Source: Terfezia claveryi (taxonomy: Eukaryota; Ascomycota; Pezizomycetes; Pezizales; Pezizaceae). From it: a stretch of DNA of 64,000 bases. The translations under genes and the position numbers were made by a program. Location: the NCBI GenBank assembly GCA_015179025.1, contig WHUX01000074.1:186001-250000 (forward strand), written 5' to 3'. Below, piece by piece: positions 38,335 to 50,072 of the stretch (the stretch's first letter is position 1; every line of letters starts with the position of its first letter). The notes beneath the pieces were generated by a model that did no database searches, was not told the DNA's origin, and saw only the letters and a list, made by a program, of their open reading frames with translations.

Positions 38335-39256
38335 TTTGTCGGTTTTATTGTTCACGACGATACAGTTTTTGTATTTGCATTTATATGCAGCTACGTGGAT
38401 ATCACTTGCAGCTGGTATGAGAACTACGTATATACAGCAAACGAGGAGGAATAAGTCTGAAGGATTAGTCGAGAATTGAGTCATTTTTTTTTTTTTTTTT
38501 TTTTTTTTTGCATGTGGGTGTGAGATTCAGGGTAACATGTGTCTCAAACTCACTAACTATTTTTTAGCACATGGAAAAAAATATCGGTAGATTGCGTATA
38601 AACCAAAGTTCTTGTATGATAGATAAATACTCCAGCAGCTGATTGAACAAGTAGCCTAGCAGGGTAAAGTATATGCCTGTGAACAAAACCCTAAAATATA
38701 TTTCGAAAGAAAAAGCATAGGTAAACAAACTCCAGTGTGATGGTTTTAGTTTAGTGGCGCTATACCTGTTCACGTAGTCACTGCCTTGTTTGGCAGTGGT
38801 TCTGGTTGGCACAAGCAGTTCTTCGTTGTCATTTGCAATTGCCACCTATGTGACTAAACTAGATGTCAATGCTAAAAGATTTGATTCTCGTGGTGTTGAG
38901 GATTGTTGTTTAGCAGCTGAAGAGAAGAAAGAGTTTAGCCGGAATACCCTATCTTAATTTGGGATCCGGCAAGCCGAAGCCTAGGTGATTCTCAACCCTA
39001 GAACTACTTATAAACAACGCCCATGGACCCTTTGCGACTCTTCTTTTTCCATACATATAATGTATAATCCCTTCTATCCTAAATCTAAGGATGTGTTCGA
39101 CGCGGGATAATACTAATTTCTGAACTCTTACTCAAGTCCCTGAATCTATTGTTTCACACATATTACATGGTTCATAACATCTGCCACACGGGCTTTCTTA
39201 TTGTGAAATATATAAGAATAATCTGTGCTCCCGTCCACGAAAAAGGCAAATCAGGA
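36954..39256. other. Gene-poor spacer with homopolymers
   Basis: Contains poly-T runs at about 38302-38333 and 38485-38509, and TAGTCTGG-family words at 38140-38154 and about 38799-38815. A 113-codon minus frame (37743-38084) has no recognised domain. Confidence 0.45.
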
Positions 39257-40228
39257 ATGTCATCTCCGGAACAAACCATTAACGAGCACCACTCTCACCA
39301 CTCCCGCAAGGCCTGGCCCTGGACAAACCAAAGCACAAGTCCATGTCCACCCGCTTGCGCCTGCGGAGGAGGATCCGGAGCAGTTATCGACATCCCCACG
39401 GCAGCAATGCTACCGGTGAGGGCCACTCCGTCGTCTCTCGTCAATGGTCTTTCCCCCGCTGCTTCTCGAAGAGGGACAATGTGCTCTTCTGCCAGCACTG
39501 CCGTAGACTCTCCACGGTATGGTGTCCACACGCAATTCTCGATTATCCCCCCGATGCCGGTATACAGCCCCCTGGGCCCTGGTAAAGAACTCGAAGATCC
39601 CAGTCGGGATCCAGATACTTGGTCTCTTGCTACCCGAGCTGTCGGTAGCAGACCCTCAACAATCCGCGAGAACACCAATAATGGGGCCCTCGGTACTTTC
39701 CCTCTCGTGAGCTCCAAACCCTCAGATTCCGGAAAGGAGGTAGCAATATTTGTCTTTGCCTACTTCACGACCTATATCCTCCCTATTCTTTTCATACTAC
39801 CGCCCTTGGTAGTCTTCTACATCTGGGCTTGTCAGATTGGGTTATATCCTATCCCCGGGTCGGACTTCTACCAGAAATATGCCTGGTTCCATACCTACCC
39901 CTCTCCGGGGCTCACCTCGGGTGGTGCGTGGTCCATTGCTGCGTCTCTGTACTCCATCATTGGAGGGGTTTTCCACCACGTCTTCTTCAAGTCTTGGGTA
40001 GAGAGAATCCGTGAGGAAATCACCCCCTTGCGCCGGGGCGAACGGCGTGCTATGAAGAATGGCATTCATTCGAGATTGTGTTCGTGTAATTGCTTCCGCG
40101 TGTCGTTTATAACGCTGGCTGTTTTGTATATGCTCATGGTTCCACTGCTTGTGTTTATGGGGTTTTTGTCCGTTTATACGTTGTTGACGAGGCCTGCGCA
40201 TGGGAAATCTCAGGGAAGAAGTTACTGA
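39257..40228 (+). CDS. Fungal multi-pass membrane protein, unrecognised
   Basis: A single-exon frame. The ATG at 39257 (MSSPEQTINEHHSHHSRK) is preferred over the upstream ATG at 39149 because the sequence between reads like leader. That start gives 323 residues. The first half is disordered and Ser/Pro-rich. The second half has about four hydrophobic segments: IFVFAYFTTYILPILFILPP, LVVFYIWACQIGLYPI, the segment after GGAWSIAASLYSIIGGVF, and VSFITLAVLYMLMVPLLVFM. A basic loop (EEITPLRRGERRAMKNG) lies between the last two. The topology suggests a cytosolic N-terminus in the plasma or an organelle membrane. No family motif was recognised. Confidence 0.65.
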   Translation: MSSPEQTINEHHSHHSRKAWPWTNQSTSPCPPACACGGGSGAVIDIPTAAMLPVRATPSSLVNGLSPAASRRGTMCSSASTAVDSPRYGVHTQFSIIPPMPVYSPLGPGKELEDPSRDPDTWSLATRAVGSRPSTIRENTNNGALGTFPLVSSKPSDSGKEVAIFVFAYFTTYILPILFILPPLVVFYIWACQIGLYPIPGSDFYQKYAWFHTYPSPGLTSGGAWSIAASLYSIIGGVFHHVFFKSWVERIREEITPLRRGERRAMKNGIHSRLCSCNCFRVSFITLAVLYMLMVPLLVFMGFLSVYTLLTRPAHGKSQGRSY

Positions 40229-42177
40229 GATAGGGGTAATGCTGGTGGCGAGATTCCTGCGCATTCTGCACTACTTACTTGCGTATACCTGGAGTCAGTC
40301 TGTTAACCTTTTGTCTCAGACCAGCATTAAAAGCGCCGATAGGTTGTCAGAAAACGCAAGAATTCTGCTGTAGGTGCTTGCACCTTTTTAGGTCAGCAAA
40401 TCCATGAGTATGCAAAATACTAATTAAACCTCCCCGTGCCCTCAACGCCGCATGCAAGTACGGAGTATTTAGAAAAAGAAATGCCCCTCACAACCAGTAG
40501 AACACCGTTTTTCAGTTACTTATACACATAGCTCGCGGGTCGAAGCTCCTTCGATTGTTCGTTTTCCCATAGTTCCAGGTCTAATCACCTTCCAGACCTC
40601 CCATTCAGTCAGATGAGTACTTCCACGATTTCTAGTGAGACATTTAGCCAGATGTTTCATTTTCACGACTACTCTCGATCCGATATTTGTATTTAGTTCC
40701 AGGTAATTCCTGAGCCGCTCGGCATGCCCCTTACTAGGACCGACCGCATCCGAGTACTGAGTGTTTTCTAAGCAAAAAAGGGCTCCCTCAACGCTCTCCT
40801 CCGCTGGGCGTAACTGCAGGGACGCATCAGAGAAGAAGCAATGACAGCGAGGATAAGGAGAGGACGGTGAATATAGCGAGTAATGCGAATGAGGAGGATG
40901 GTTTATAGATTGAATGATACCTGGGGATGATTATGGACCTTCCACGACGCAGTGCCATCTCCGTCATATACACCTACAAACGCCTCAAACGCCCGCAACC
41001 AGACTACAAACGCCCCTACTCTTATGAATCTACCTTCACCACACCCCGCTAGCCTCGGATTACGGTGCATAGCCACCGCTATCGCCATCCCGAGGCTATA
41101 ATCGTAGCACGGGGAATTCTAGTGCCAGATGGGGTGGTAGAAGGGGTTGATGGCGCCGCGTGTTGTACTACAGCTGAGGGAAGGGAGTTGAGGGTGCCAT
41201 GGAGTAGGAGGCTGGAACGTCCTGGGTTTTGCCGCGGGGAGGGGTTGAAGATAACCTGCGGCTCCCTTTTTACCATAAGATCCGTCACTGCCTTAAATAA
41301 TTAGTAGGGTACAGCCTTAATAAAAAGAAAGTGGCTGCTTTTCCTTTCTCTTTTTTTTTGCCCTGGATTAAACAAACGAACTACATCAACTATTGAGTGT
41401 GAAAAAGCATCAGTACAAAGAACCAAACCACCTCTTATTAGTCTGGTTGGCACACCTCTTATATAACTTCCATCACCCGAATTGAGGGCACCAAGGGTTG
41501 TGCCACGGAAAGGGGCTAGGGGATGCCAATATTCTCTCTCCCACCCCAACCCAATAGGCCAGATATGCCACAAATGACCTCATGACAACTAGGAGGCTTC
41601 AAATCAACACCTATATCCCGCAAAATCAGTGCCTTTGCAGAATCAGCGCAACTCCCTCGACAAAAGCGGCTACTGAAGCCCAGAGCTCGGGGGGAAGCAC
41701 TGGAAAAGCTCTCTGGGTGCCGCAGGGGAGGGAGTTGAGAGGTCTAGGGTTCATAGAATCCTCGTAGGTCCTTTTGAGCCCCCTACCATCTAATTCTCCC
41801 TGGTTCCGCTTTTGATGCTTTTCATATAGTCTACCCCGCGAGTACTAGTTCAAGTATCACGTCAGAATGAGTATATGAAAGGTGGGAGATTACCAGATGG
41901 TTGAATGGTCGAGGGTTGGTGTGCAGTGTACGCACTGTCTCGAAACGTAAGAAAAACTTCTGTCAGATTGTTATTTAGGTCTTAAGACCAGGAAGCGCAT
42001 AACATACTCCACATTGGTTTATGTTTGTCCCCATTGGGAGAGAAAAACTCATCCACAAAGTGAGACTCCTATCTGATATGACCATGGAGTTGGCTTCGTG
42101 TAGGATAGACACCGTAACGATGGCCATATTGATGATATTGTAATTCCTTAAACGACGATCTCATAGATTTGGCGTGT
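40229..42177. other. Spacer rich in short repeats
   Basis: Contains G-rich words related to GGGAGGGAGTTGAGGG near 41171 and 41721 and, reversed, near 40440 and 40790. A short insert with 9-bp flanking repeats lies at 41430-41462. Minus frames at 40903-41288 could be repeat-derived. No gene is supported. Confidence 0.45.
41430..41462 (+). mobile_element. 15-bp insert flanked by perfect 9-bp direct repeat
   Basis: The word TAGTCTGGTTGGCAC (41439-41453) is bracketed by ACCTCTTAT at 41430-41438 and again at 41454-41462. The word is the same as the arm of the 51-bp palindrome at 53236. Confidence 0.7.
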
Positions 42178-42552
42178 TTATTCAGTTGGTTCACGAGGTA
42201 AGGGTTTTGTGTGAGCATCAGCAATCATGTCCTCCGTAGCGATGTATTCATTCAAATACTGGCCAGATTCGCCCACATGAGTGATGTTACATCCTCAGAT
42301 ATGGATATGTTTTGTGTTGGGCTATATTCATGATGTTTTGCTAGTGCAAGGGCACCTTTGTTGTCACCATAAAAAGGAATCTTTTCCGCCATATTGATGT
42401 TTTCCAGGGAACTCGAGTTCACACGAACAGCTTCTGTGCCGGCAATGGATTCTGCCTCTGTAGAGCTTAAAGGTGACCAGTCCTTGTTGCTTCTAGAATC
42501 ATTATATCAATGCATCATGCAGAAACCAGATATAGGCATCAGTAGATTTTCT
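42178..42552 (-). mobile_element. Ty1/copia retrotransposon RNase H relic
   Basis: Read on the minus strand the region gives RKSTDAYIWFL, then LSSTEAESIAGTEAVR, FYGDNKGALALAKHHEYSP, and after a frameshift THVGESGQYLNEYIATEDMI followed by ADAHTKPL and a stop at 42178. These match, in order, the RKST, LSSTEAE, DN-x-x-A-L and ADxxTKPL blocks of copia-type RNase H at the end of Pol. In-frame stops near 42510-42520 and the frameshift show it is dead. No LTR was found. Confidence 0.8.
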
Positions 42553-42570
42553 GCATGTGGTGCACTCCAT

Positions 42571-44104
42571 TAATGAACCGAGTCTGTGTGTGAGCGGAAA
42601 TAACGCAATATTCTTATAATCCCAGTCCAGTGCCTGAGAGTCAGTCAGATGAGCCTTTGTTACAAATCCCGAATACAGATCATTCCCACCTCTCCCACCT
42701 CCGAATATCAATCCCCCAACCGATCAGAGTACAAATACAATACCACCAAGCTTAATTCTAGGTGCAACTAACCTTAGAATTTTCACCCACCGTTCGTTCA
42801 TTCCCTTCCCGTTCTAACTCAGCCTGCGCCTGTTTGGATCCTGACAGATGCCTTTCGGACCCAAATACTAGATATGACTGTGTAGTAGTTAGGCTGTTGC
42901 TGGGAGGCAGAAGCACCCTCGGAAGAAGCCTCCTCGACCAAAACGACCTCTAAAATCCAACGGGGGGTGCTATAGAAGCGGAGGTGGTTGAGGATACATA
43001 CATAAGATGTATGTTAAAGGTTGGGAGGTTCATCGTACATCTGGCAATGCATTACTTCAGCTGAGCACCATGACTTTCCGTGGTACCAGGGTCCAAGTCA
43101 GTGCAAATCGTTGCCAGAGAGGGTACATAAGGGCAGGCATACATGTCAGCCCCATTCTGTAGAGGCAGACCGAAACACAAGCAATTTCTGGATTATACCG
43201 ATCATGCACGCGCTTTCACCACGCTGCGGCAGGGCTCTTACATATGTATAGGTATCCCAGATTCTGCGGCGCCACCTCGTCAACCATGGAGTTCTCACCA
43301 ATGTACACCTTGTATGTACAGTGCCATGCGGATACTTTTCCTCGCATGCAATAAATACAACTACAATTATCAGGCCGGAAAATCCATCCTACCAATCAGA
43401 TCATTGAGGGCCCACCTCCACCCTGTCGACGCAGCTACATAATTCTGCACCTGCAGAGATAGTAGGTACTGTACATGTTATATATTCTGCCCGCCGTCTG
43501 TCCTATCTGTCATCATCGATATATATAGTATGCGAATACATTTGTAAATACCAGGCATACCCACCCTACTATACCCCAACACCTAATCAAATCCATACAA
43601 CCACACAGTACATACAAAAAATATATTTAAATAGGCCTTATATAGCTCCAAGCACTCCACAGAGAGTTCAACTTCTATCCTCATTTTTCTTGGACCTCCA
43701 GAAATCGTAGTTGTATAGAATTTCAGATTGTAGAACAAAGAAAAAAAAAAAAAACCCACATACTCCCTTACTGAACAGAACAGAAAATAAGATACCCCAT
43801 TAACCCGCAAAATAGAGAGCCCAAAATACAGAAATCGGAGTATAAATAAGGTAGTATTAATGACGGTTGAGAACACCAAAGCAAGAATAAACATGCTCAA
43901 CCCGCAATAATCCAAAGAGAGACATGCCACAAAGAGCCAATTTTTGACACCACTAGCCCTCAAAAACACAGGTAGTGGGATATAAGGTATATCGTTGGAT
44001 GATGCTGGAAATTCAGAACAAATCGTACATAGAGAGCCGTAGGGCATATTGCGTCAAGCAGCTCGCGTAACCATCTCTTCCGCTCCAAGCCAAATCATTT
44101 GCAT
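42571..44104. other. Intergenic, 3' side of the OPT gene
   Basis: AT-rich. Minus frames at 42502-42711 may belong to the copia relic, and those at 43583-44047 likely lie in the transporter 3' UTR or spacer. A poly-A/T run lies at about 43738-43754. Nothing else is recognised. Confidence 0.45.
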
Positions 44105-46711
44105 CTAGCACATTAGATCGTATGGACAACCAATAGTACTGCCCCGACCGTTTTCTCCAGCAATCCCAGATATCTGGAAAACAGCATTGACAACACCGCC
44201 CATACCTTCTCCTGCAATACCTCCCGCCGCGACAGCATAACAGTACGTGTCAAATCCAACAGGGTATTTCCTCGCCCAGAAGTATGCAATCAATGCACCC
44301 ATCAACATGGCTGTTCCGTAGACGGTCTGAGAGAGCACGAACGCTAATCCAACCGCCATAAAGTTGGGCATGTACATTCGGTACTGTTCACGATGCTCGA
44401 CTAGGTAGTAATGCCTCACCAGAACCGAGAAGCTACCAAGCAAGCCAAAAATGAGGGCGAATATTGCTGATGTTTTGGGGACTGGGAAAGTTTTTTCTGT
44501 GACAGCCAAGGCAACAGCTCTCCATGCCGCCACCGATGGAGCAGAAAACTGGCAGTGGGTTTCTTTAAGGTCAATAACACAAGGATAAGCTTTGACAAAA
44601 AGAATAAACATTAATGGGGCAACGAAAACGGCAACGATTGAGCCGATGGCTTGTGCAATCCATTGCTGTCTCGGAGGGGTACGTAGTAGAAATCCGACTC
44701 TGAAATCAACCACGAGGTCGGTAGCTTGTGAAGCGGCTCCAGAGGCAATGGCTCCACCAATGAGATTGAGCCTTTGGGATAGTTTTGGGCCATAGCCTTG
44801 CCCACTTGCTGCACCTCCAAGTACGAGTTGGGTCGCTTTTGCGGCGGTAGTGAGGGGAGTAATATCCGTTGCCCCGGTACACTGAATTGCGAGAAAAGCA
44901 AAGATGAATCCAAGCAGAATGGCAAGGACTGACATTCCCACATTAAGATGCTATAAACCGTCAGTGCCAGTCCTCCAAATATGCAAACGGTGTATACAAA
45001 CATATTGCAATCCCAAAACGATGCAAGTGACTATAACACAAGCTGATAATGGAGGAGCCCACATCCACATTGCAACCTGTTCCTCAGGGCCCGCAATATC
45101 GTCAACATAGTATTCGTCCGTGTTTATCCTCTCTGATTTCTCTAGAAGCTTGATGCTACGCCCTATACGTCTTTTCACAATGTCGTTGGTGGAAACCGCT
45201 ATCGCCCTCCAAGCGCACTTGAATGCATGCCAAATCAACTTGTATTGAACTCCAAGCTCGGTGAAAGATGTGGTGATCATGACAAGAACTCCGGGCCATA
45301 ACAGCCAGTAGCGGGGGGAGGGGGAACCTCTGGGATCGTCCAAATCAAAGGAGGTAAAGCTCATTACTTTACTCCATCTTGAGTTATCGTGGACCTTATG
45401 GGGTGGAACACCATGACAAATACCAGCGTGCACGAGAGCAGGGCCAATTATACCTAGAGACAAGCTCTATTAGCAGCATTCATAAACGAAACCAGGTAAC
45501 TACTCACCCCATGCCAAAACACTTCCACCAAAAAATGATATAGCGGGATTCAATCCCACTAGAAGACCTGTTCCTATGAAAGCAGGAGTCCACTCAATAA
45601 ACCAACCCCAGTTGTCAATGTGAATCGCTCCATTGGTGTACCCGCTCCAGTGGTAAATCCATAGGAAAATATGCCAATCCCAAAGGATCCCTGGGGCATA
45701 TTGAGATAATACCCTCCAAATTAAAGAACCACTAAACGTTATCGCCAATGCTCGAGTCCTTTGCTTTGCTGCTGCCCCCGCATTGCTTCCGATAGCATGC
45801 ATCGACCGTATCGTCATCGCAGTCGCGGTTGCTGGGACATATTAGCATGGTCCTGATCGCGAATACGTAGTAACTCTCACCTGTCGGAAAGATGAGTCTC
45901 AATTCCCGAGCCACATAAATGATAAAGAACTTTCGTAGTGGTGTCGCAAACAAGAGACCATAGTATGCCGAGACAATAGTAAATGTCAGGAGTCGTAAAA
46001 AATCCTCCATCGGTGTCGCTAACAGTAAATCCTGCTGGTACAGTGCAGGTATAGCCGACACAAAAATACCACCAAAACCACCAGCTGCGGTAGCAGCTGT
46101 TTGTGCGATAGCATTCTCTTTGGGTCCAAAGCTCCCTCCTAGCAAGGGAAAGTTTTCGGCAAAGGTTCTACTGCAAAACTTCAGAAAGGCGAAACCAAAA
46201 ATAGCACCAAACATGTTGGCACTGAATGTCCAACCAGTTTTTAAACCTATTGCTTGCATTAGAAATCTGCGCTTTTGCGGCTGACCGACGTCGACGTACC
46301 AAGGTAAACATTTGAAGCATTGACAAGAGCACCCAACAAGCACCCAATGAACACAGCTCTGAAGGTTAGGACGTTCTTCTCCTCCGGTAAATGGGTCTCT
46401 ATTGGAAAAGGAAGAAATGGATCCACATCCAGGTCTGCTAGAGAGCTAAAAACACTCTCTCCATCGTCCTTTATCGCATCCTTATCATGGTCATTTGAAG
46501 CGATCCGCTCAGCCTCATCCAAGTCTTGTGTGTATGTCTGTTCGAGCTGGGGCGGTTCGTCGCTCGCGGCTGTGGCGGTGGTTGAAGTTGAGTTTCGTGC
46601 TGACCGGTGCCTCAAATATTGTGTTGTGTGATCAGTCCCCTCTTGCCCAACCCGTGCTGATTGATCTGTCATCTCATATCCAGGCTCTTGTGGTCTTGTG
46701 CCGTCTGTCAT
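44105..46711 (-). CDS. OPT-family oligopeptide/metal-chelate transporter
   Basis: Five exons: 46300-46711, 45881-46246, 45508-45831, 45002-45453 and 44105-44950, separated by introns of 49-54 nt. They total 2400 nt, 799 residues plus stop. The start is the ATG at 46711 (MTDGTRPQEPGYEMTDQSAR); the frame extends upstream only through non-ATG codons. Residues 1-115 are a polar, acidic cytosolic tail. The membrane part opens with LTFRAVFIGCLLGALVNASN followed by VYLGLKTGWTFSANMFGAIF, a hallmark of the yellow-stripe-like branch of the OPT superfamily. It also has the segments GSFGPKENAIAQTAATAAGG and TATAMTIRSMHAIGSNAGAA. Proteins of this type import oligopeptides or metal chelates with protons at the plasma membrane or vacuole. 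The substrate cannot be read from sequence. Confidence 0.93.
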
Positions 46712-49700
46712 CTTGTGCTGCACCCTTCGAAAAGGGGACCTTGGGAAGGTTCTCTGTTGAATCAAGAATGGAGGTAGATTGAAACTACAACTCGCCAAGA
46801 GAATTAAGGTACCACCAGGAGATCAAGAAATGTATCGGCAGGAGAAAGGAAGAGAAGCTGGGGGGAGCCTGGGGGGTGGGTGTTGGTATTATATTCCAAG
46901 CCTTTTTGGTGTGCACAGCAGCCTCACTCCAGAGTATCCCAGCCAGCTTTCTGCGCATGCATCTGCCACACGTTTTCTATGTGCATTCACATGCTGCGTG
47001 AGATCCCTCATCAACGACTCTTCATATAGGCAGAGTTTGGGTGACAGAGTATATCCCGAATGCACCCAACTACACCTGAGATAACTCCAAAGACATGGAT
47101 TGGTGTACATCATCCCTTTCCATGTCGCGTGGTGATGAAGGATGGTACCTAGTATATCTGAGAATAGTCTGGTTGCACATCTGAGAACGCCAAAATTCCA
47201 ACCACAAAGAGAAACGGTCAACAACCGTAGGTACCTAACTCCTCTCTAGGTAGTAGGAAGGTACCCAGTACCGTCCTTAGGTACCTCGCTCGCACTTTTT
47301 TCTCGAAAATTCTCCCCTGTTGTAGGTAAATGATGCCTCCACATGGGTGTCGTTGTAATATTTCGCGCATATGCGCATGCCGCAATGCATGGTCAAGTTA
47401 CATGTGCATGTAATAATTGTGACCCATGCTGTGTGGACCAATTGGCGGGAATTGACTGATGTTTGAATCTTAGGTAGCAATTGGTTGGTGTAACGATCGG
47501 CACTCTGATAGCTAGCCTGGTTATATGTAAATAGCTAGGTTAGTTTCTTAAGCAGCATCAAGAACAATCCAACAGGTTTGGGTGCCGTGATACTATTTCC
47601 CAAGTCCCAGAATGCCAGGCTGAGGTACTATAGCCAGGGCACAATTCGTAAATGCGTATCACTTTCCATAACCTCGCATCTCTCCCTACAATATCTTAGG
47701 CCTAGTAGACGAGAATTAATATGTAGTACTGATTAGCTTAGATAAGTTTGCGAGGATTGTATACTGTATGCGGTATAGCGAAAAATTATTGTCATGCATG
47801 CATGCAGCTTGCAGTTTCCAATTATCAACTGCTTTGGTGGACTGGCCAATGCAATCCTGGTCTGCAGGCTACATAATTTATCGTCGTACCGAGTACATGG
47901 TTATTGTCCTCCTATAATCCTGGAACTTATCCCGCTGCTGGCCGCTTGTGACGGTAGATAGTCCGTGTAACATCTCGAGTGGAAACACATTTAAGAACCC
48001 ACTTCATTAGCATAGACACATCCACCGTTGTTTCCAGCGTGCGAACAGAAGGCAGTTCTATATCTACCAGAGGTTGAGTATATGCAATCTTGCTCCATGG
48101 CCGGCCATAATATATTGTCACCTACAGAGTACACTTTAAGCATAGGTTAACAAACATGATGCAAGGTAGTTTGCAGCAAGAGAAACTACGGCAACCAGAC
48201 TAGGCGTTACTGCGAGGGTCAGGCAGACGCCTGGTGGCGCAATGCATGCATTCCGATTTCCCTATTCTTCACTACTGCAACTAAGTTAGGTATCATAAAA
48301 TGGTCTCAATATCTCAGACATTTAAGTGTTGTCAGGCATCTCCCTGTTGAGCAAATTTGCTAGAAAAAAGAATATGGGATGCCAAAGAGTGTCGTCAGAG
48401 GGGTGGGTGGCTTGATTCTAGTTTTGTCCAGTTGTTCACCAATCAGGGCTTCAGCCTATGATACATTGATATTTTCTTGTTCCTTCCACGCCATGGTGAG
48501 CCTAGAAGTATGTTATGGGTACTGGTACTTAATAAACCAAGTTCAGTGTGCATAAACTGATTCCAATCTTTTTGGAGAGCTGCGAAAGATATGCCGTAGA
48601 TCGAATCAATCAGTAAGCATGATTCTTATGGCTCGCCCCTTCAACTTGGGTATTTTTCGACTGCCACTTTAGGTACGGAGGCCACTTAGTCTTTATCTGG
48701 TAATCCTGTCTCCTGTGGGAATTTCTCCCTCGCAATTGCAGTATCTAAGGGGAGTGATAGCGGGAGACGGCAGGGACCTTACCTCTAGATGCGAAGACAG
48801 CAATAGGCTAAAGTAACGATGTTCTTACACGAGATCTGCCAAGGTCACTACCTACTTTGGTACCTGTTGTCCTGTATGAGGGCATGCTTAATATATCCCT
48901 ATATAAATAGAACCTTCCAACACCAAGTAGGTAGGAAAGCCAACTCCAATACTCACTCATGTGCCTTCCGTGGGCGTTCTTGATCCATCCCTAGCCTGGT
49001 TTCACAACCCCTCGGTAGTTCATGTCTAGTAACCACCCTCTTCCGATGTTGGAATACCATCTAGCTAGCAGCACTATCTTCCCCTTCGGTACATGCTCGC
49101 TTCTTTTGTTCCTGCCTTTCTATCTGATGTCCATCATACGCTTCTATCTCTACATTCTTTTAAGTGTTTTTTCCATCACCTCCCAAAGTCTTTACTTCTT
49201 CTCATGCCACGTCCACCTCTGACTGCAGTGGTGGCGTTTCCTCCCTTGTATTATATTTTCCCAGATGTTCCATGGAGGCCATAAAATGCATCTTTGAGCC
49301 TAGAGGGCTTTTATTCGATATACCACTGATGATAGTATCCGAACTACCTGTGAAGTCAGGTTCAATCTTAGTTCCATTTTCTTTGGATAACTCGGACTCA
49401 CAAAATCGCCTGGTAGAAATATTAAGGGGATTGACTTACGCCATAATATTCTGCTAGTACTCTCTTGCTCCATCCTCATTGCTGCTTCCGCTTCCTTTCG
49501 TCTGTTCGTTCCATCTTCCGTGGTTTGCTAGGCCTTATGATTTTCGCGTCAATATGTTCGATCTGTTAACACATGCGGAGAAAAGCATGTACAAGCTGTA
49601 CTTATAGTGAACCTCATACAGTAGTCTACGGGATAGGATAACTATATATAGCCGCTATATTCTATGAAGACAGCATAATCGGTGTCTAATCCCTGTATTT

Positions 49701-49938
49701 CTGTCTGCCTGGCGTTTTCCTCTCATGGGCCTTTTTTCCACCTTGTATGGTTGCCCTTACTTACCCTCTCTAGGTAGGAACGATTTGCAGTCAATTTTGC
49801 ATCCCAACACCTACTTTCGCAGCTGGCTAGATTTTGCCCTGAAAAGCATAGGTCTACCATTGGTGGCCCGTGCATTACAGATAAGTATGGTAGGATGATT
49901 TTAGGATGAACCCCTGCAAAATATCCCTGTATGTTTAG
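46712..49938. other. Gene-poor spacer upstream of the OPT gene
   Basis: Promoter of the transporter at the left. Further right are repeated GGTACCTA/CTAGGTAG words (47220-47290), TAGTCTGG-family words at 47165, 47513, 48191 (minus) and 48992, and no frame that looks coding. Confidence 0.45.
47156..47187 (+). mobile_element. 14-bp insert flanked by perfect 9-bp direct repeat
   Basis: TAGTCTGGTTGCAC (47165-47178), one base shorter than the family word, is bracketed by ATCTGAGAA at 47156-47164 and 47179-47187. Confidence 0.7.
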
Positions 49939-49941
49939 ATA

Positions 49942-50072
49942 CTGGGAAAACTGGTGAATAAGACTGTCTGTATCTTTCTCTTTCCTTTTTGTGGTAGGGG
50001 AGTTACTAGTTGTGGGCAGATTAGCGTTCTTGATTGGATTTTGGACTTAGTCTTATTCACCAGTTTTCCCGG
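49942..50072. mobile_element. 131-bp TA-flanked MITE
   Basis: Terminal inverted repeats of 24 bp (49942-49965 and 50049-50072) match at 23 of 24 positions; each begins CYGGGAAAACTGGTGAATAA read inward. The element is flanked by TA on both sides (49940-49941 and 50073-50074). The 83-bp interior has no coding potential. TA duplication and size fit a non-autonomous Tc1/mariner-type element. Confidence 0.8.

Noticed and set aside
38302..38509. Poly-T runs that might mark LINE or SINE tails
   Set aside because: No target duplication or element body is recognisable beside them; they look like simple homopolymers.
46712..46798. N-terminal extension of the OPT transporter
   Set aside because: The extended frame begins at TTG; the first ATG is at 46711 and gives a normal N-terminus.
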